Shown here: piece after piece, positions 6,725 to 17,800 of the stretch
Layout: the number at the start of each line of letters is the position of its first letter
Position numbering within the stretch: the stretch's first letter is position 1
Assembly: GCA_902558885.1 (NCBI GenBank)
Contig: CACEFQ010000004.1
Span: 62,001-126,000 of the forward strand
Source of the DNA: an uncultured SAR116 cluster alpha proteobacterium
GTDB lineage: Bacteria; Pseudomonadota; Alphaproteobacteria; Puniceispirillales; Marisalimonadaceae
DNA length: 64,000 bases
Reading direction: 5' to 3'
Translations under genes and position numbers: made by a program
Notes under the pieces: model-generated
The model's database searches: none
Told to the model about the DNA's origin: nothing
What the model saw: only the letters and a program-made list of their open reading frames with translations

Positions 6725-9397
6725 TTATGTTTTATGTTTAATGTAATCTTTTATCTTATTAACAGCTTGTAGACTATTTTTTGGATCTGACCCTCCAGAT
6801 TGAGCCATATCCGGCCTCCCACCACCTCCTTTACCTCCTAGGATCCCTGATACTTCATTTACCATTTCAACTGCACTAATTTTAGAAGTGAGTTTTTTCT
6901 CTACAGCAATTACTATAGAAGCTTTATTATCAATTTTACTAATTAAACAAACAATATTTGAATTATTATTTTTGATAAAATTTTCGGCGTTAGGTTTTAA
7001 CTCTTTAACAATTAAATCATCATAAATTTTATACTCAAATACTATTCCATTTATTGTTTCTTTAGTTGAATTATTATCATAATTTATATGAGATTTGTTT
7101 TTAAGAAGTTTTAATTCTTTGTTCATTTTTTGATTTTCTAAAACTAATTGCTCAATTTTTTTTGTAACCTGAGCACTATTTGTTTTAAGAGAAGAAGAAA
7201 TAAATTTAATTTTATCGATCTCGTTTTTATAATAGTCTATTGCAGCCATACTTGTTAAAGCTTCAATTCTGCGAACTCCAGATGAAACACCAGTTTCCGA
7301 CAATATTTTAAAGGTTGAAATTTCAGAAGTTTTTTTAACATGTGTGCCTCCACATAATTCAACTGACCAAGCATCTCTTTCATTGTTTATACTTTTTCCA
7401 ATTGATACTACTCTAACTTCATCTCCATATTTTTCTCCAAATAGAGCTATAGCACCTTTTTCAATAGCCTTACCAGGAGGCATAACTTTAGTGGTAACTT
7501 TGTCGTTACAAAATATTCTATAATTTACTTCATCTTCAATTTCTTTAATTAATTTAGAAGAAATTGGTTTTTGATGACTGAAGTCAAATCTTAATTTTTC
7601 ATTTGTAACTAATGAACCTTTTTGAGCGACATGCAAACCTAATTTTTGTCTTAATGCTTCATGAAGGAGATGTGTTGCTGAATGATGAGAACATATTTGT
7701 TTTCTGAAATCTAAATCAATTATTTGTTTAATTGTATCACCAACTCTTATTTTTCCTGATAAGATTTCTATTGTTGAAACAAATATAATTTTACCGTTTC
7801 CAATGGTTATTTTTTTAGAATTTAAAATATTTGCCTTACAATTTTTCCCCACAATAAAGCCTTTATCAGATATCTGACCACCAGATTCAGCATAAAAAAT
7901 TGTCTCATTGCATATAATATCAACTTGTTCATTAGCTAAAACACTATCTAAAATTTTATTGTTTTTTATAATTAAATCAATTTTAGTTTCAAAAGTATTT
8001 TCCTCATAGCCTCTAAAATTAGTTGTAGGTAAATCTAATAATAGTTTTAAAATATCTTGATTATATGCATTATCACCTGAACCTGACCAAGCTAGTCTTG
8101 CTTTAGTTTTTTGTTCATTCATTGATTTTTCAAAGCCTTGATAATCAACCTTCCACCCAAATGTTTTTAATACATCTTCTGTCAAATCTAAAGGAAAACC
8201 ATAGGTATCATACAATTCAAAAGCTTTTTGACCTGAGAGTACACCTGGAGAAATTTTTTCATCAATTACATTCATTAATAAACTCATACCCCTATCAAGG
8301 GTGTCTTTGAATTTAATTTCTTCATCCTTTATTGTATTTTCTATAGTCAATTTTTGTGATCTTAATTCTGGAAAAGCTTCACCCATTTGTTCAATTAAAA
8401 ATTTAACTAACTTGAATATCACTGGATCATTAGCACCTAAAAGATGTGTGTGGCGCATCGCTCTTCTCATTATTCTTCTTAATACATATCCTCGACCTTC
8501 ATTACTGGGCAAAACACCCTCGGCAATTAAAAAAGAAATTGATCTTAAATGATCCGCTACTACTCTATGAGAAACAATATTATCTTTTGTTTTTTCTACA
8601 CCAGTTATTAATGAAGAAGCATCAACTAGATATTTCATCATATCTGTTTCATAATTATTATGAGTGTTTTGTAGCACAGCTGATATTCTTTCTAAACCCA
8701 TTCCTGTATCGATACTTGGCTTAGGTAAATTAACTCTTTCATTTTTAGAAATTTGTTCAAATTGCATAAACACTAAATTCCAAATTTCAATAAATCTATC
8801 ACCGTCTTCATTTTCAGAACCAGGAAACCCTCCTTCAATTGAAGGACCGTGATCATAAAATATTTCTGAACAAGGACCACAAGGACCTGTATCACCCATA
8901 CTCCAAAAATTATCACTAGTACTAATTTTGATTATTTTTTCATTACTCAAACCAGAAATTTTTTTCCATAGATTTTCTGCTTCTATATCATCGTGAAAAA
9001 TTGTAACTAGTAATTTTTCTTTAGGAAGTTCATATTCTTTTGTTAGCAATTCCCAAGCTTGATATATTGCTTTTTCTTTAAAATAATCTCCAAATGAAAA
9101 ATTACCTAACATTTCAAAAAATGTATGATGTCTAGCTGTTCTACCTACATTTTCTAGATCGTTATGCTTTCCACCAGCACGCAGACACTTTTGTGAGCTT
9201 ACAGCTCTATTGTAGTTTCTTTTTTCTAATCCAGTAAAAACATTTTTAAATTGAACCATACCAGCATTTGTAAATAGCAGGGTAGGATCATTGTTCGGAA
9301 CAAGATTACTTGATGTTATAACTTCATGATTATTTTTATAAAAATAATTTATGAACTTAGAACGAATTGCATTTACTGAATTTTTAGTCTTATTCAT
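6725..9397 (-). CDS. alaS: Alanyl-tRNA synthetase
   Basis: AlaRS charges tRNA-Ala and edits mischarged Ser and Gly. The 890-aa length is normal. In order it has: the class II catalytic core with 'MVQFKNVFTG' and 'RTARHHTFFEMLGNFSFGDYF' (about 45-105); a glycine-rich 'WSMGDTGPCGPCSEI' (about 165-180); the editing domain with 'HSATHLLHEAL' and 'CGGTHV' metal ligands (about 570-680); and the C-terminal C-Ala domain ending in 'GGKGGGGRPDMAQSGG'. The recA-alaS order is common in alphaproteobacteria. A 70-bp gap separates it from recA upstream. Confidence 0.98.
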   Translation of the reverse strand: MNKTKNSVNAIRSKFINYFYKNNHEVITSSNLVPNNDPTLLFTNAGMVQFKNVFTGLEKRNYNRAVSSQKCLRAGGKHNDLENVGRTARHHTFFEMLGNFSFGDYFKEKAIYQAWELLTKEYELPKEKLLVTIFHDDIEAENLWKKISGLSNEKIIKISTSDNFWSMGDTGPCGPCSEIFYDHGPSIEGGFPGSENEDGDRFIEIWNLVFMQFEQISKNERVNLPKPSIDTGMGLERISAVLQNTHNNYETDMMKYLVDASSLITGVEKTKDNIVSHRVVADHLRSISFLIAEGVLPSNEGRGYVLRRIMRRAMRHTHLLGANDPVIFKLVKFLIEQMGEAFPELRSQKLTIENTIKDEEIKFKDTLDRGMSLLMNVIDEKISPGVLSGQKAFELYDTYGFPLDLTEDVLKTFGWKVDYQGFEKSMNEQKTKARLAWSGSGDNAYNQDILKLLLDLPTTNFRGYEENTFETKIDLIIKNNKILDSVLANEQVDIICNETIFYAESGGQISDKGFIVGKNCKANILNSKKITIGNGKIIFVSTIEILSGKIRVGDTIKQIIDLDFRKQICSHHSATHLLHEALRQKLGLHVAQKGSLVTNEKLRFDFSHQKPISSKLIKEIEDEVNYRIFCNDKVTTKVMPPGKAIEKGAIALFGEKYGDEVRVVSIGKSINNERDAWSVELCGGTHVKKTSEISTFKILSETGVSSGVRRIEALTSMAAIDYYKNEIDKIKFISSSLKTNSAQVTKKIEQLVLENQKMNKELKLLKNKSHINYDNNSTKETINGIVFEYKIYDDLIVKELKPNAENFIKNNNSNIVCLISKIDNKASIVIAVEKKLTSKISAVEMVNEVSGILGGKGGGGRPDMAQSGGSDPKNSLQAVNKIKDYIKHKT

Positions 9398-9467
9398 ATG
9401 TTAAACTAGCTAATTATCTACACCTCTTGATAACATCAATTTAACAAAATACAAAACTTCATTAAAA

Positions 9468-10538
9468 TTATTTTTCTTTCTCAGGAATTTGTTGGTCTGG
9501 ATTCATTAGAATTTCTTCGACCAGAACTGTATTTCCTTTAATTTTTTCCTCTAATTCTATGGCTATTTCAGAATTTTCATTGAGAAAGTTTTTAACATTT
9601 TCTCTACCTTGACCTATCCTTTGATCGTTATAAGAAAACCATGATCCAGATTTTTCAATTATATCTGCAGATACACCCAAATCAACTATCTCACCATTTT
9701 TAGAAATACCCTCACCATACATAATATCAAATTCAACTGTTCTAAATGGAGGTGCAACCTTATTTTTTACAACTTTAACTCTAGTTTGATTACCAATTAT
9801 ATCATCTTTATCTTTAATTGCTCCTATTCTTCTGATATCTAATCTAACAGATGCATAAAACTTAAGGGCGTTTCCACCTGAAGTTGTTTCTGGATTACCA
9901 AACATAATTCCTATTTTCTGTCTAATCTGATTAATAAATATTACTAAACAATTGGACTTAGAAATCGATGAAGTTAACTTTCTTAAAGCTTGGCTCATTA
10001 ATCTAGCTTGTAGCCCCATATGACTATCACCCATGTCACCATCTAGCTCAGCTCTAGGAACTAAAGCTGCTACAGAATCAACTACTAAAACAGATATAGC
10101 CCCTGATCTAACTAAAGTATCAGCTATTTCTAATGCCTGTTCTCCTGCATCTGGTTGAGAAATTAATAGATCATCAATATTTACTCCTAATTTTTTTGCA
10201 TATACTGGATCAAGAGCATGTTCTGCATCTACAAAAGCACAGGTCCCTCCTGTCTTTTGTGCTTCTGCTACAACATGCAATGCTAGTGTTGTTTTTCCTG
10301 AGCTTTCAGGTCCATAAATTTCTACAATTCTTCCTTTAGGTAACCCACCTATACCGAGGGCAATATCTAAACCTAGTGAACCAGTAGATACAGCCTGCAC
10401 ATCTAAATTTTCTCCAGATGTACCTAACTTCATAACAGAGCCTTTACCAAAAGCTTTTTCTATCTGTCCAATTGCAGCCTCTAAAGCTATGTTTCTATCT
10501 TTATCTTGATTTGACATTTTTATAACCTCAGCACTCAT
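9468..10538 (-). CDS. recA: RecA recombinase
   Basis: RecA coats single-stranded DNA, drives strand exchange and stimulates LexA self-cleavage. The 356-aa protein has Walker A 'GPESSGKTT' (about 74), Walker B '[10 protein letters not shown]', loop L1 with '[20 protein letters not shown]', loop L2 '[18 protein letters not shown]', and an acidic C-terminal tail. AAGGAG lies a few bases before ATG 10538, so the first ATG is the start even though a second ATG lies at codon 8. A near-perfect sigma70 promoter and an alphaproteobacterial SOS box lie upstream, so the gene is LexA-controlled. Confidence 0.99.
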   Translation of the reverse strand: MSAEVIKMSNQDKDRNIALEAAIGQIEKAFGKGSVMKLGTSGENLDVQAVSTGSLGLDIALGIGGLPKGRIVEIYGPESSGKTTLALHVVAEAQKTGGTCAFVDAEHALDPVYAKKLGVNIDDLLISQPDAGEQALEIADTLVRSGAISVLVVDSVAALVPRAELDGDMGDSHMGLQARLMSQALRKLTSSISKSNCLVIFINQIRQKIGIMFGNPETTSGGNALKFYASVRLDIRRIGAIKDKDDIIGNQTRVKVVKNKVAPPFRTVEFDIMYGEGISKNGEIVDLGVSADIIEKSGSWFSYNDQRIGQGRENVKNFLNENSEIAIELEEKIKGNTVLVEEILMNPDQQIPEKEK

Positions 10539-10595
10539 TCTCTATCTCCTTACTGACACACGATTAAAATTCTTTCAACTAATAAATACTTTGTC

Positions 10596-10624
10596 ATAAT
10601 ATTCACCTTTTGTTCTCTTGTCAA
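10596..10624 (-). promoter_or_regulatory. Sigma70 promoter of recA
   Basis: On the minus strand TTGACA (10619-10624) and TATTAT (10596-10601) are separated by exactly 17 bases, an almost consensus sigma70 promoter. It lies 58-86 bp upstream of the recA start codon. The SOS box is immediately upstream of the -35 element, well placed for LexA repression. Confidence 0.8.
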
Positions 10625-10629
10625 CAGAT

Positions 10630-10644
10630 GTTCTTATTTTGTTC
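10630..10644. promoter_or_regulatory. LexA/SOS box (GTTC-N7-GTTC)
   Basis: GTTC at 10630-10633 and GTTC at 10641-10644 with exactly seven bases between match the direct-repeat SOS box of alphaproteobacteria. The half-sites read GTTC on the plus strand and GAAC in the recA sense. The box is five bases upstream of the recA -35 element, as expected for a LexA operator. No lexA gene is in the window. Confidence 0.8.
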
Positions 10645-10674
10645 TATATTACTAATTTTTAAATTTATAACAGA

Positions 10675-11169
10675 TTATTCGTCTTTATGGATTTTTTCCA
10701 TTTTTTCATGTCGTTCCTGTGCGTCTACACTTAATGATGCAATTGGCCTTGCTTTCAAACGACCTAATCCAATTGGTTCACCTGTTTCTTCACAATATCC
10801 ATATGTTTTTAAATCTATTCTTCTTAATGCAGCGTCGATTTTGCTAATAAGTTTTCTTTCCCTATCTCTAGTTCGTAACTGAATAGATGCGTCGGATTCT
10901 ACCTGGGCTCTATCAGCCATATCAGGTCTTTGTAAACCTTCAGCAGATAAAGTACCCTTGGTATCAGTTGCCTCTTCAAGCAATTCTGATTTCCAATTAA
11001 GTAATTTTTGTCTAAAATACTCTAGTTGATTGTCATTCATAAACTCTTCATCGACAGATGGCTTGTAGTCTTCTGGAAGAATTATTCTATTTCCAAGTAA
11101 ACCGCCTCGATCAGCACCATTTTCAAAATTTTCTTCTTTTGTTTCTAGTATTTTTTTTGACGAACTCAC
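10675..11169 (-). CDS. dksA: DksA-family RNA polymerase-binding regulator without C4 zinc finger
   Basis: DksA binds the RNA polymerase secondary channel and, with ppGpp, resets transcription of rRNA and amino-acid genes. The conserved coiled-coil region spans about residues 45-135. 'ADRAQVESDASIQLRTRDRERKL' contains the family's D-A coiled-coil tip. The C-terminal globular part reads 'YGYCEETGEPIG' and 'QERHEKMEKIH' with a single cysteine, so the four-cysteine zinc site is lost, as in other alphaproteobacterial DksA proteins. The ORF track starts at TTG 11184. GGGAAG seven bases before GTG 11169 favours the GTG start (164 aa). It precedes recA with a 136-bp promoter gap. Confidence 0.92.
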   Translation of the reverse strand: MSSSKKILETKEENFENGADRGGLLGNRIILPEDYKPSVDEEFMNDNQLEYFRQKLLNWKSELLEEATDTKGTLSAEGLQRPDMADRAQVESDASIQLRTRDRERKLISKIDAALRRIDLKTYGYCEETGEPIGLGRLKARPIASLSVDAQERHEKMEKIHKDE

Positions 11170-11345
11170 TTTTATACTTCCCAAAAATTTTAATAATGAC
11201 TGTTATATAAAAACTTTAAAAAAGTTCAAGCACGAAAATAAAAATTTAATTTTTGATTAAAATCTGTGCTAAAAATTTGATAAATAATAAGTTGAAAATT
11301 TTAGATATAGTATTATTTAAATAGTATTAATTTAAGGGTAAATAA

Positions 11346-12566
11346 TTGAATTATTCTGATATATTTAAATCATCCATAAACAAACTTAAAAATGAGGGTA
11401 GGTATAGGTATTTCAATGAAATTGAAAGAAAAGCTGGTATGCACCCTAACGCGTTGTGGATATCAGAATCAAAAAAAAATAATATAACTGTCTGGTGTTC
11501 AAATGATTATTTGGGCATGAGTCAAAATAAACTTGTTATAGATACAATGATAAATTCAGTAAAAAAAATGGGAACAGGTTCAGGTGGAACACGAAATATA
11601 TCTGGAAACAGCAATGCTATTGTACAATTGGAAAATGAGCTGGCTGATTTTCATTTGAAGGAAAAAGCTGTAGTATTTTCATCTGGATATGTTGCAAATG
11701 AATCAACAATAAGTACTCTTCTGAGTTTATTAGAGGATGCAGTTGTTTTTTCTGACGAAAAAAATCATGCATCAATCATTTCAGGTATAAAAAAATCAAA
11801 ATCATTAAAAGAAATTTTTAAACATAACGATTTAAAACACTTAGAAGCTTTAATTCAAAAATATCCAGAAAAAAAACCTAAAATTATTGTATTTGAATCC
11901 ATTTATTCCATGGATGGTGATTTTGGAGATATATCTGGAATATCAAAAATAGCAAAAAAATATAATGCATTAACTTATTTAGATGAAGTTCATGCTGTTG
12001 GTATGTATGGGAAAAAAGGATCGGGTGTAACTGAAGCATTAGGATTACAAAATTCTATTGATATAATTCAAGGAACATTAGGAAAAGCATTTGGAACAAT
12101 GGGGGGATATATTGCCTCTTCAAACATAATCTGCGATGCCATAAGAAGTTATGCTAGTGGATACATATTTACAACAGCATTGCCACCGGCACTTGTAAAA
12201 GCTGCAAGTACTTCCATAAGTTATTTAAAAAAATCTGATAAAGAAAGAAAGATGCAACAAAAAAATACAATTTTACTCAAAGAATACCTGGCAAAAGAAA
12301 ACATAAATTTTATAGATAACAAAAGTCACATAGTACCAATAATGGTAAATAACCCTATAAGATGTAAAGAAATCAGTAATATTCTGTTAAATGAGTTTAA
12401 ACATTACATACAACCAATTAATTATCCAACTGTTCCAGTTGGGACTGAAAGATTAAGAATTACACCAGGCCCTTTACATACAGAAAAAATGATTTCTGAT
12501 TTAACGATTGCACTTAAATATGCTTTCAACAAAACTGATAGATATAATCACTCAAAAATAGCATAA
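11346..12566 (+). CDS. hemA: 5-aminolevulinate synthase (Shemin pathway)
   Basis: ALAS condenses glycine and succinyl-CoA to 5-aminolevulinate, the first step of haem synthesis in alphaproteobacteria. The 406-aa protein has '[12 protein letters not shown]' near residue 51, '[11 protein letters not shown]', '[10 protein letters not shown]', '[10 protein letters not shown]' and the PLP lysine in '[14 protein letters not shown]' (about 245). The start is TTG 11346, preceded by AAGGG seven bases away. It is followed by hemH after 20 bp, giving a haem mini-operon with the first and last enzymes of the pathway. It is divergent from dksA with a 176-bp shared upstream region. Confidence 0.96.
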   Translation: MNYSDIFKSSINKLKNEGRYRYFNEIERKAGMHPNALWISESKKNNITVWCSNDYLGMSQNKLVIDTMINSVKKMGTGSGGTRNISGNSNAIVQLENELADFHLKEKAVVFSSGYVANESTISTLLSLLEDAVVFSDEKNHASIISGIKKSKSLKEIFKHNDLKHLEALIQKYPEKKPKIIVFESIYSMDGDFGDISGISKIAKKYNALTYLDEVHAVGMYGKKGSGVTEALGLQNSIDIIQGTLGKAFGTMGGYIASSNIICDAIRSYASGYIFTTALPPALVKAASTSISYLKKSDKERKMQQKNTILLKEYLAKENINFIDNKSHIVPIMVNNPIRCKEISNILLNEFKHYIQPINYPTVPVGTERLRITPGPLHTEKMISDLTIALKYAFNKTDRYNHSKIA

Positions 12567-12586
12567 CAATTTTAAAAGATATTAAA

Positions 12587-13618
12587 TTGACTATTATAAA
12601 AAAAACTAATGATCACCCAGTTTTTCCTGATAAAAATAAGATTGGAGTATTACTTGTTAATTTAGGAACTCCTGATGGGACTGACTATTGGTCTATGAGA
12701 AGATATTTAAAACAATTTCTTATGGACAAGAGAGTTGTAGATCTTTTTAGACCTTTATGGTGGTTAATATTAAATGGCCCTATACTTACATTCAGGCCTT
12801 CAAAATCTGGAAAAGCTTACAAAAAAATTTGGGATGAAAAAAATCATGGATCACCATTAAGGGGATTTACTATTAAACAAACAAACAAAATACAAAATTC
12901 TTTTAAAATTAATCCTAATATTTTCATAGACTATGCTATGAGATATGGAAATCCAGGAATAGATAAAATTTTAAATAAAATGACAAAAAATGGATGTTCG
13001 AAAATTCTATTAGTTCCACTTTATCCTCAATATGCAGCTAGCACTACTGCAACTGTTAAAGACGAAGTTTTTAAATGGTTGCTAAAACAAAGATGGCAAC
13101 CAGATATCCGAACAGTTCCTCCTTGGTTTGATAATAAAAATTATATAAAAGCCCTAGCTTTTACTATCAAAAAACATTTAAAAGATACAGATAAAATAGA
13201 CAAGTTAGTAATATCTTTCCATGGTATACCAAAAAGATATTTCATGGCTGGTGATCCTTATCATTGTCATTGTATTAAAACCGCCAGATTACTTAAAGAA
13301 GAATTAAAATGGCCACAAAATAAAGTTTTAGTTACTTTTCAATCTAGATTTGGCCCTGAAGCATGGCTTCAACCTTATACTGACGAAACAATTATAGAAT
13401 TAGCTAAACAAGGATCAAAGAATATTGCTGTGATTGCTCCAGGTTTCATCTCTGATTGCCTAGAAACACTTGAAGAATTAAATGTTGAGGCAAGAGAGTT
13501 GTTTTTTGAGAATGGTGGAGAAACTTTTCAATATATACCTTGTTTAAATGATAACGAATATTCTATTAAATTTTTAAATGAAATAGTTAAACAAAATTTA
13601 TTAGGGTGGAATAATTAA
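12587..13618 (+). CDS. hemH: Ferrochelatase
   Basis: Ferrochelatase inserts Fe(II) into protoporphyrin IX to make haem. The 343-aa protein shows 'GVLLVNLGTPDG' at the N-terminus, 'MRYGNPGI', and 'VPLYPQYAASTTATV'. The metal-site histidine is in 'LVISFHGIPKRY' (about 205), followed by 'VTFQSRFGPEAWLQPYTD' and 'GFISDCLETLEE'. The start is TTG 12587 with an A-rich weak ribosome-binding site. It lies directly after hemA in the same direction. Confidence 0.97.
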   Translation: MTIIKKTNDHPVFPDKNKIGVLLVNLGTPDGTDYWSMRRYLKQFLMDKRVVDLFRPLWWLILNGPILTFRPSKSGKAYKKIWDEKNHGSPLRGFTIKQTNKIQNSFKINPNIFIDYAMRYGNPGIDKILNKMTKNGCSKILLVPLYPQYAASTTATVKDEVFKWLLKQRWQPDIRTVPPWFDNKNYIKALAFTIKKHLKDTDKIDKLVISFHGIPKRYFMAGDPYHCHCIKTARLLKEELKWPQNKVLVTFQSRFGPEAWLQPYTDETIIELAKQGSKNIAVIAPGFISDCLETLEELNVEARELFFENGGETFQYIPCLNDNEYSIKFLNEIVKQNLLGWNN

Positions 13619-13708
13619 ATTGTAAAAAATTTTAGAAAAAATTTAGAATTGATTTGATAAAGTTAGTATTTACATTTCAAATATTAACCCTTATAAAATA
13701 TAAAAACA

Positions 13709-13782
13709 GCGGGTATTGTGTAGTGGTAAGACCTTAGCCTTCCAAGCTAATGACGCGAGTTCGATTCTCGCTACCCGCTCCA
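13709..13782 (+). tRNA. tRNA-Gly (anticodon TCC)
   Basis: A full cloverleaf can be read. The acceptor stem GCGGGTA pairs with TACCCGC, the anticodon loop CTTCCAA gives TCC, the T-loop is TTCGATT, and CCA is encoded. It resembles the TCC glycine tRNA of other proteobacteria, including a weak D-stem with a G-G opposition. It decodes GGA and GGG. It lies 90 bp downstream of hemH. Confidence 0.95.
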
Positions 13783-14134
13783 TCTAATGAAACTCAGTCG
13801 TCCTAAGCATGAGATATGCAGCATATTTTGTAATATGTGTGCTTATAGAACAGACCAAATGCTAGAACCATTTAAATGTTTCTTACTTATGTAAAAAGCA
13901 TTTGCAAAATATATAAAACTTAGAGTTAAAGAATTAAAAGAATATATTTTGTTAAATTATTTTTTCAATTCTATATATATAATTGCCCATTTCTATAACA
14001 CATTCGGACTCTTACAACTTGCCTTCTTTTTGTGCTGTAAAACTATACTTTAGTGGTTGCTATATAGTTGTTTCCATTAGATGCACTTATGTGGCACTTC
14101 AAATTTTAAATTTTTATAATTTATACAAAATATC
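13783..14134. other. Intergenic region, no gene recognised
   Basis: A 352-bp gap lies between tRNA-Gly and the convergent GT2 gene. A small hairpin at about 13818-13842 (GCAGCATATT with AATATGTGTGC) has no U-run. The ORF at 13983-14210 has no ribosome-binding site, has a patchy composition and overlaps the GT2 gene, so I do not call it. Nothing else is evident. Confidence 0.5.
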
Positions 14135-14842
14135 TTATTTAAAGTCATATGTTGTAATTTTTTTTAAAAATAGTCTTGCCCACATATATAAAATAGAAAA
14201 GCCATTATAAAAGATTTTCATTTTTGACTCCCCACCAATTCTTTTAGGTTCATCACCAGGTATCTCAGATAATTTCAATTTGTTAACTTGTGCTAATCCT
14301 GTAATTAATGGTTCAAAAACAGGGCCTTTATTATACAATGATATTTCATTCCAATTAAAAGCTGATTTTCTAAAGCATCTAAATATAGTTAATGAATCAG
14401 TTATTCTATTTGGTCCTAAAAAATTAAACATAAGAGAAAAAATATAATTACCAAAAGCCGTGACAATAGTATCATCATAAGATTTTGCATTATCTAAATA
14501 TCTAGAAATTACAACGACGTCATAACCTTTATTAATTTCAATAACTAATTTTTCTAAATCATCTGGCTTACAGTTACCATCAGGACTAAATTCAATTACA
14601 TAGTCATTTCGAGATAAATTGACCGCTTCAAGGATAGCATTCTCTAATCCTGGTTTTGTCTGATAAATGATATTATTAAATCCATTTTTTTTTAAAAAAC
14701 TTACTGAACCATCTGTTGAATGCCCGTCAACAATTAAAATTTCATCAAACAAAGATTTTTTTATTTTAGGTATTATTACAGTGAGTGAATCAAGTTCGTT
14801 TAAAATAGGAATAATCAATGTGATTTTTAGTTTTTTTTTCAT
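14135..14842 (-). CDS. Family 2 glycosyltransferase
   Basis: The 235-aa protein has the GT-A fold: 'TLIIPILNELDSL' at the N-terminus, 'EILIVDGHSTDGS' (the first conserved Asp region, about 35) and 'IEFSPDGNCKPDDLE' (the DxD-like site, about 85-98). The length and the lack of clear membrane helices fit a dolichyl/undecaprenyl-phosphate sugar synthase-like enzyme such as those of the DPM1 or ArnC type. The exact sugar is unknown. It is the last gene of a three-gene minus-strand cluster with a giant membrane protein and a TVP38-like protein, so it probably supplies a lipid-linked sugar to that membrane protein. Confidence 0.88.
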   Translation of the reverse strand: MKKKLKITLIIPILNELDSLTVIIPKIKKSLFDEILIVDGHSTDGSVSFLKKNGFNNIIYQTKPGLENAILEAVNLSRNDYVIEFSPDGNCKPDDLEKLVIEINKGYDVVVISRYLDNAKSYDDTIVTAFGNYIFSLMFNFLGPNRITDSLTIFRCFRKSAFNWNEISLYNKGPVFEPLITGLAQVNKLKLSEIPGDEPKRIGGESKMKIFYNGFSILYMWARLFLKKITTYDFK

Positions 14843-14872
14843 ATTTAAACAGCCTTATGATCAATTCAGTCT

Positions 14873-17800
14873 TTATTTTGGTTTCAAAGCCTCTGAAAAG
14901 GATCTATAGATAAAAAAAGGAAAAGCAAATAAAAAAATACTTATGAAAGAATAAATCTGAAATATAAGTAATTTGTCAGTGAATTCAAACTCAATTGTAT
15001 TTTTTCCTTTTGGAACTATAATAGATTTATAACCTACGTTAGCTCTGTAAATCGATACATATTGATCATTAATTTTTGCTTTCCATCTTTTATCATAGCT
15101 ATCAGAGTATATTAACCAGCTACTTTCAGTATTATTAGAAATCAATTTAATTTTATTATTTGTGAATTTTTTAATTTTTAAGCCATTAGATAAAAATTCT
15201 TTTTCAAATGATTGATTGGTTTTTATTTTAAAGCCCTTATCTAGCTTTGTAAAAGTTTTTTCAGGTTTTATATACGCGGCGCCTTGTATTTTATACAAAG
15301 ACTTTTTTGAGATTCTTATTTCGGTAGTGTAAACAAAATCATTAATCCCAAGAGTGCTTTTTGAATAACTTTGTCCAAAACTTAATGATGTATTTTGTTT
15401 ATTAAAGTTATAGTTTAACTTATCCGATTTTGAGGCTAAAACTTTGCCGTCTTGAAGAAAGTATAAAATATTATCCTTTTTCTGAAAGGCCATATGTACC
15501 CATTTATTTAAAGGAGCAACATTATTAGTACTAAGTTTTCCAAGAGTTGACCCTAAAAAAACAGTATTATTATTATATAAATCCACTGAAATTCTATTTT
15601 TGTTATAACCCATCCAATCTATGATATAATTATTCTGATTATTAGGAATGTCCCCAATTCTTCTTGAGAACCATTCAATGGTCCAATCTTTATTTTCAAA
15701 ATTATATTTATCTGAAGGTTTAAGCTGCCAACCTGTTTTATTACCAATTATGCTTTCTCCACCACTAAAAACTGACACAGGAATTGACCTGTTTTTATTA
15801 TTAGTTGTTTTAAGATAAGAAACATCATTCATAATTCTAGAATGAAATTTTGTTTTCAATTCATCAACCTCTAAAGAATTAACTTTACTAAATAAAGAGA
15901 TTATATTTTTATCATTAGGAAAAGATGGTAAAAAATCCGCAGTAGGATTAATATTTTTAAAATTCAAATTATTATCTGTTAAAATAATATCATTATATTC
16001 AACCTTATCAAGAACCATAGAATTAACTAAGTTAATTTTTGTCTTCCATGTGTTAGCTAAGTTTGGCTTTTTATTAAAATGTAATAATGGAACTGAACAT
16101 CCATTAGATTTTTTAAAATAACTATTTTCATTTAGTATTTTATCTATGTAACCCGAGCCTTCAACAATTATGGTATTATAGTAACTGTCAGAATGAGTAT
16201 AGTTTAAACCTAATCCATATTTTAAAACTCTATAGTAATCAAACATTTCTTTTGAAATTGTTTGGGCAGATAAAAATGGCTCACAAGTATAATAACCACT
16301 TCCAGAAAGCCATAATTCATGTACATTCCAATTAAAATTATATTTATTCATATATTGCTCTAAATAGTTTCTTTTTTTATTTAATTCTTTTTTGCTTAAT
16401 TTATATTTTGGTAAAATAAAATCTTTTACAAAGAATTCTTCTTTACCTTCTATATTTTGAGCTTTTATTTGATGAATTAACTTTAAATGACTAGGATGAT
16501 TATAATGTAAGCTTTTTAGTTTATAATTAATTGAAAAAACAAAACAGAAAATTAAACTATAGAAAAAATATGATATAGGAAGTTTATATTTTATTATATA
16601 ATTTATTTTCCATAAAAAATTTGGAAGGTTTAGATAGAAAATAAATATAAGTAAAATATGAAAAATTAATAAATAAAAATCTAGTTTTAAAAATTCTTCT
16701 ATATTGCTTATATTTGCGGGAATTTCTTTTGTAAAATAGATATGAAATATAGTATAGATAATTATTAAGGAACCTGAAGAAGTAAATTTATTTTTAATAA
16801 AATAATTTAAATAATTTTTAGAAATTAATATTAAGGTGTTTTCTCCTTTCTTAAAATAAATAGCCATTCCATAAGCCGCTAAGATTAAAAAATTAATTTT
16901 TAGAATTATTTCTAAAGCAAATGGTATTATCCTTACATATGAGAAGCCAGGTATCCAATAAAGAAGACTCAAAAGTATCCAAGAGGTTTCCTGAATATAT
17001 AGTAATAAAATAATGATTGTTGAACAGAAGATAGTTTTTTGAAATATATAAATCTTATGATCTAAAGAATAAAAAATAAAAAAAACACATAAAGGACTAA
17101 TATATAAACCAATATCTAAATGAGTATTTAAATCAATAAATCGATTTAAATTATTAAATATATTAAATAACGAATGATCATCAGATAATTGATTTATAAA
17201 TGTATTAAAAGAAAACCCTAAACCATTATCTCTGCCACTTCTAAAAATTTGAATATTTTCGAGAATTAGCTCACTTGAAACAAAGTAAAAATAAGTAAAT
17301 GTGTAATAAATGGATAATATTAAAATTAAAAGTACTCTATAATCTTTAAATAAGTTGAATGTTTCTTTAATTTTTTTAAAAATATTATGAAAAATTCTGT
17401 AATTTTCTTTTGATTTAACATTAAAATAAGTAAATGTTAGAAATAGTAAAACTACAAAATAAAAGGATAAAATATTTATATAAGGTAAATTCCCAAATAA
17501 AGATAATAACCAAGTCAAAATCAATCCTATTAAACTTGATCTATTTGGAGTAACTACTAAAGAATATATATACATGATAAAAAAAGGTAATAAATAATAG
17601 TTTTTTAGACTAAAAGTATTCCAGTAATTAAAATCAGTTCCTATAATAAAGATACCTATTAAAAAGAAAATAATGATATTAGAAAAACCAAGTTTTTTTA
17701 AAAATAGTGAAAATCCAGTAGCACCAATCAATATATGAACGAAGTTGGATAATATAAATAAAAAATAAACATTCTGTATCAAAAACATTTTACCTAAAAG

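Noticed and set aside
13818-13842. Terminator after tRNA-Gly
   Set aside because: The hairpin is AT-rich and has no U-run after it, so a rho-independent terminator is not supported.
13983-14210. 75-aa plus-strand ORF after tRNA-Gly
   Set aside because: No ribosome-binding site, cysteine- and aromatic-rich random-looking sequence, and its end overlaps the convergent GT2 gene.
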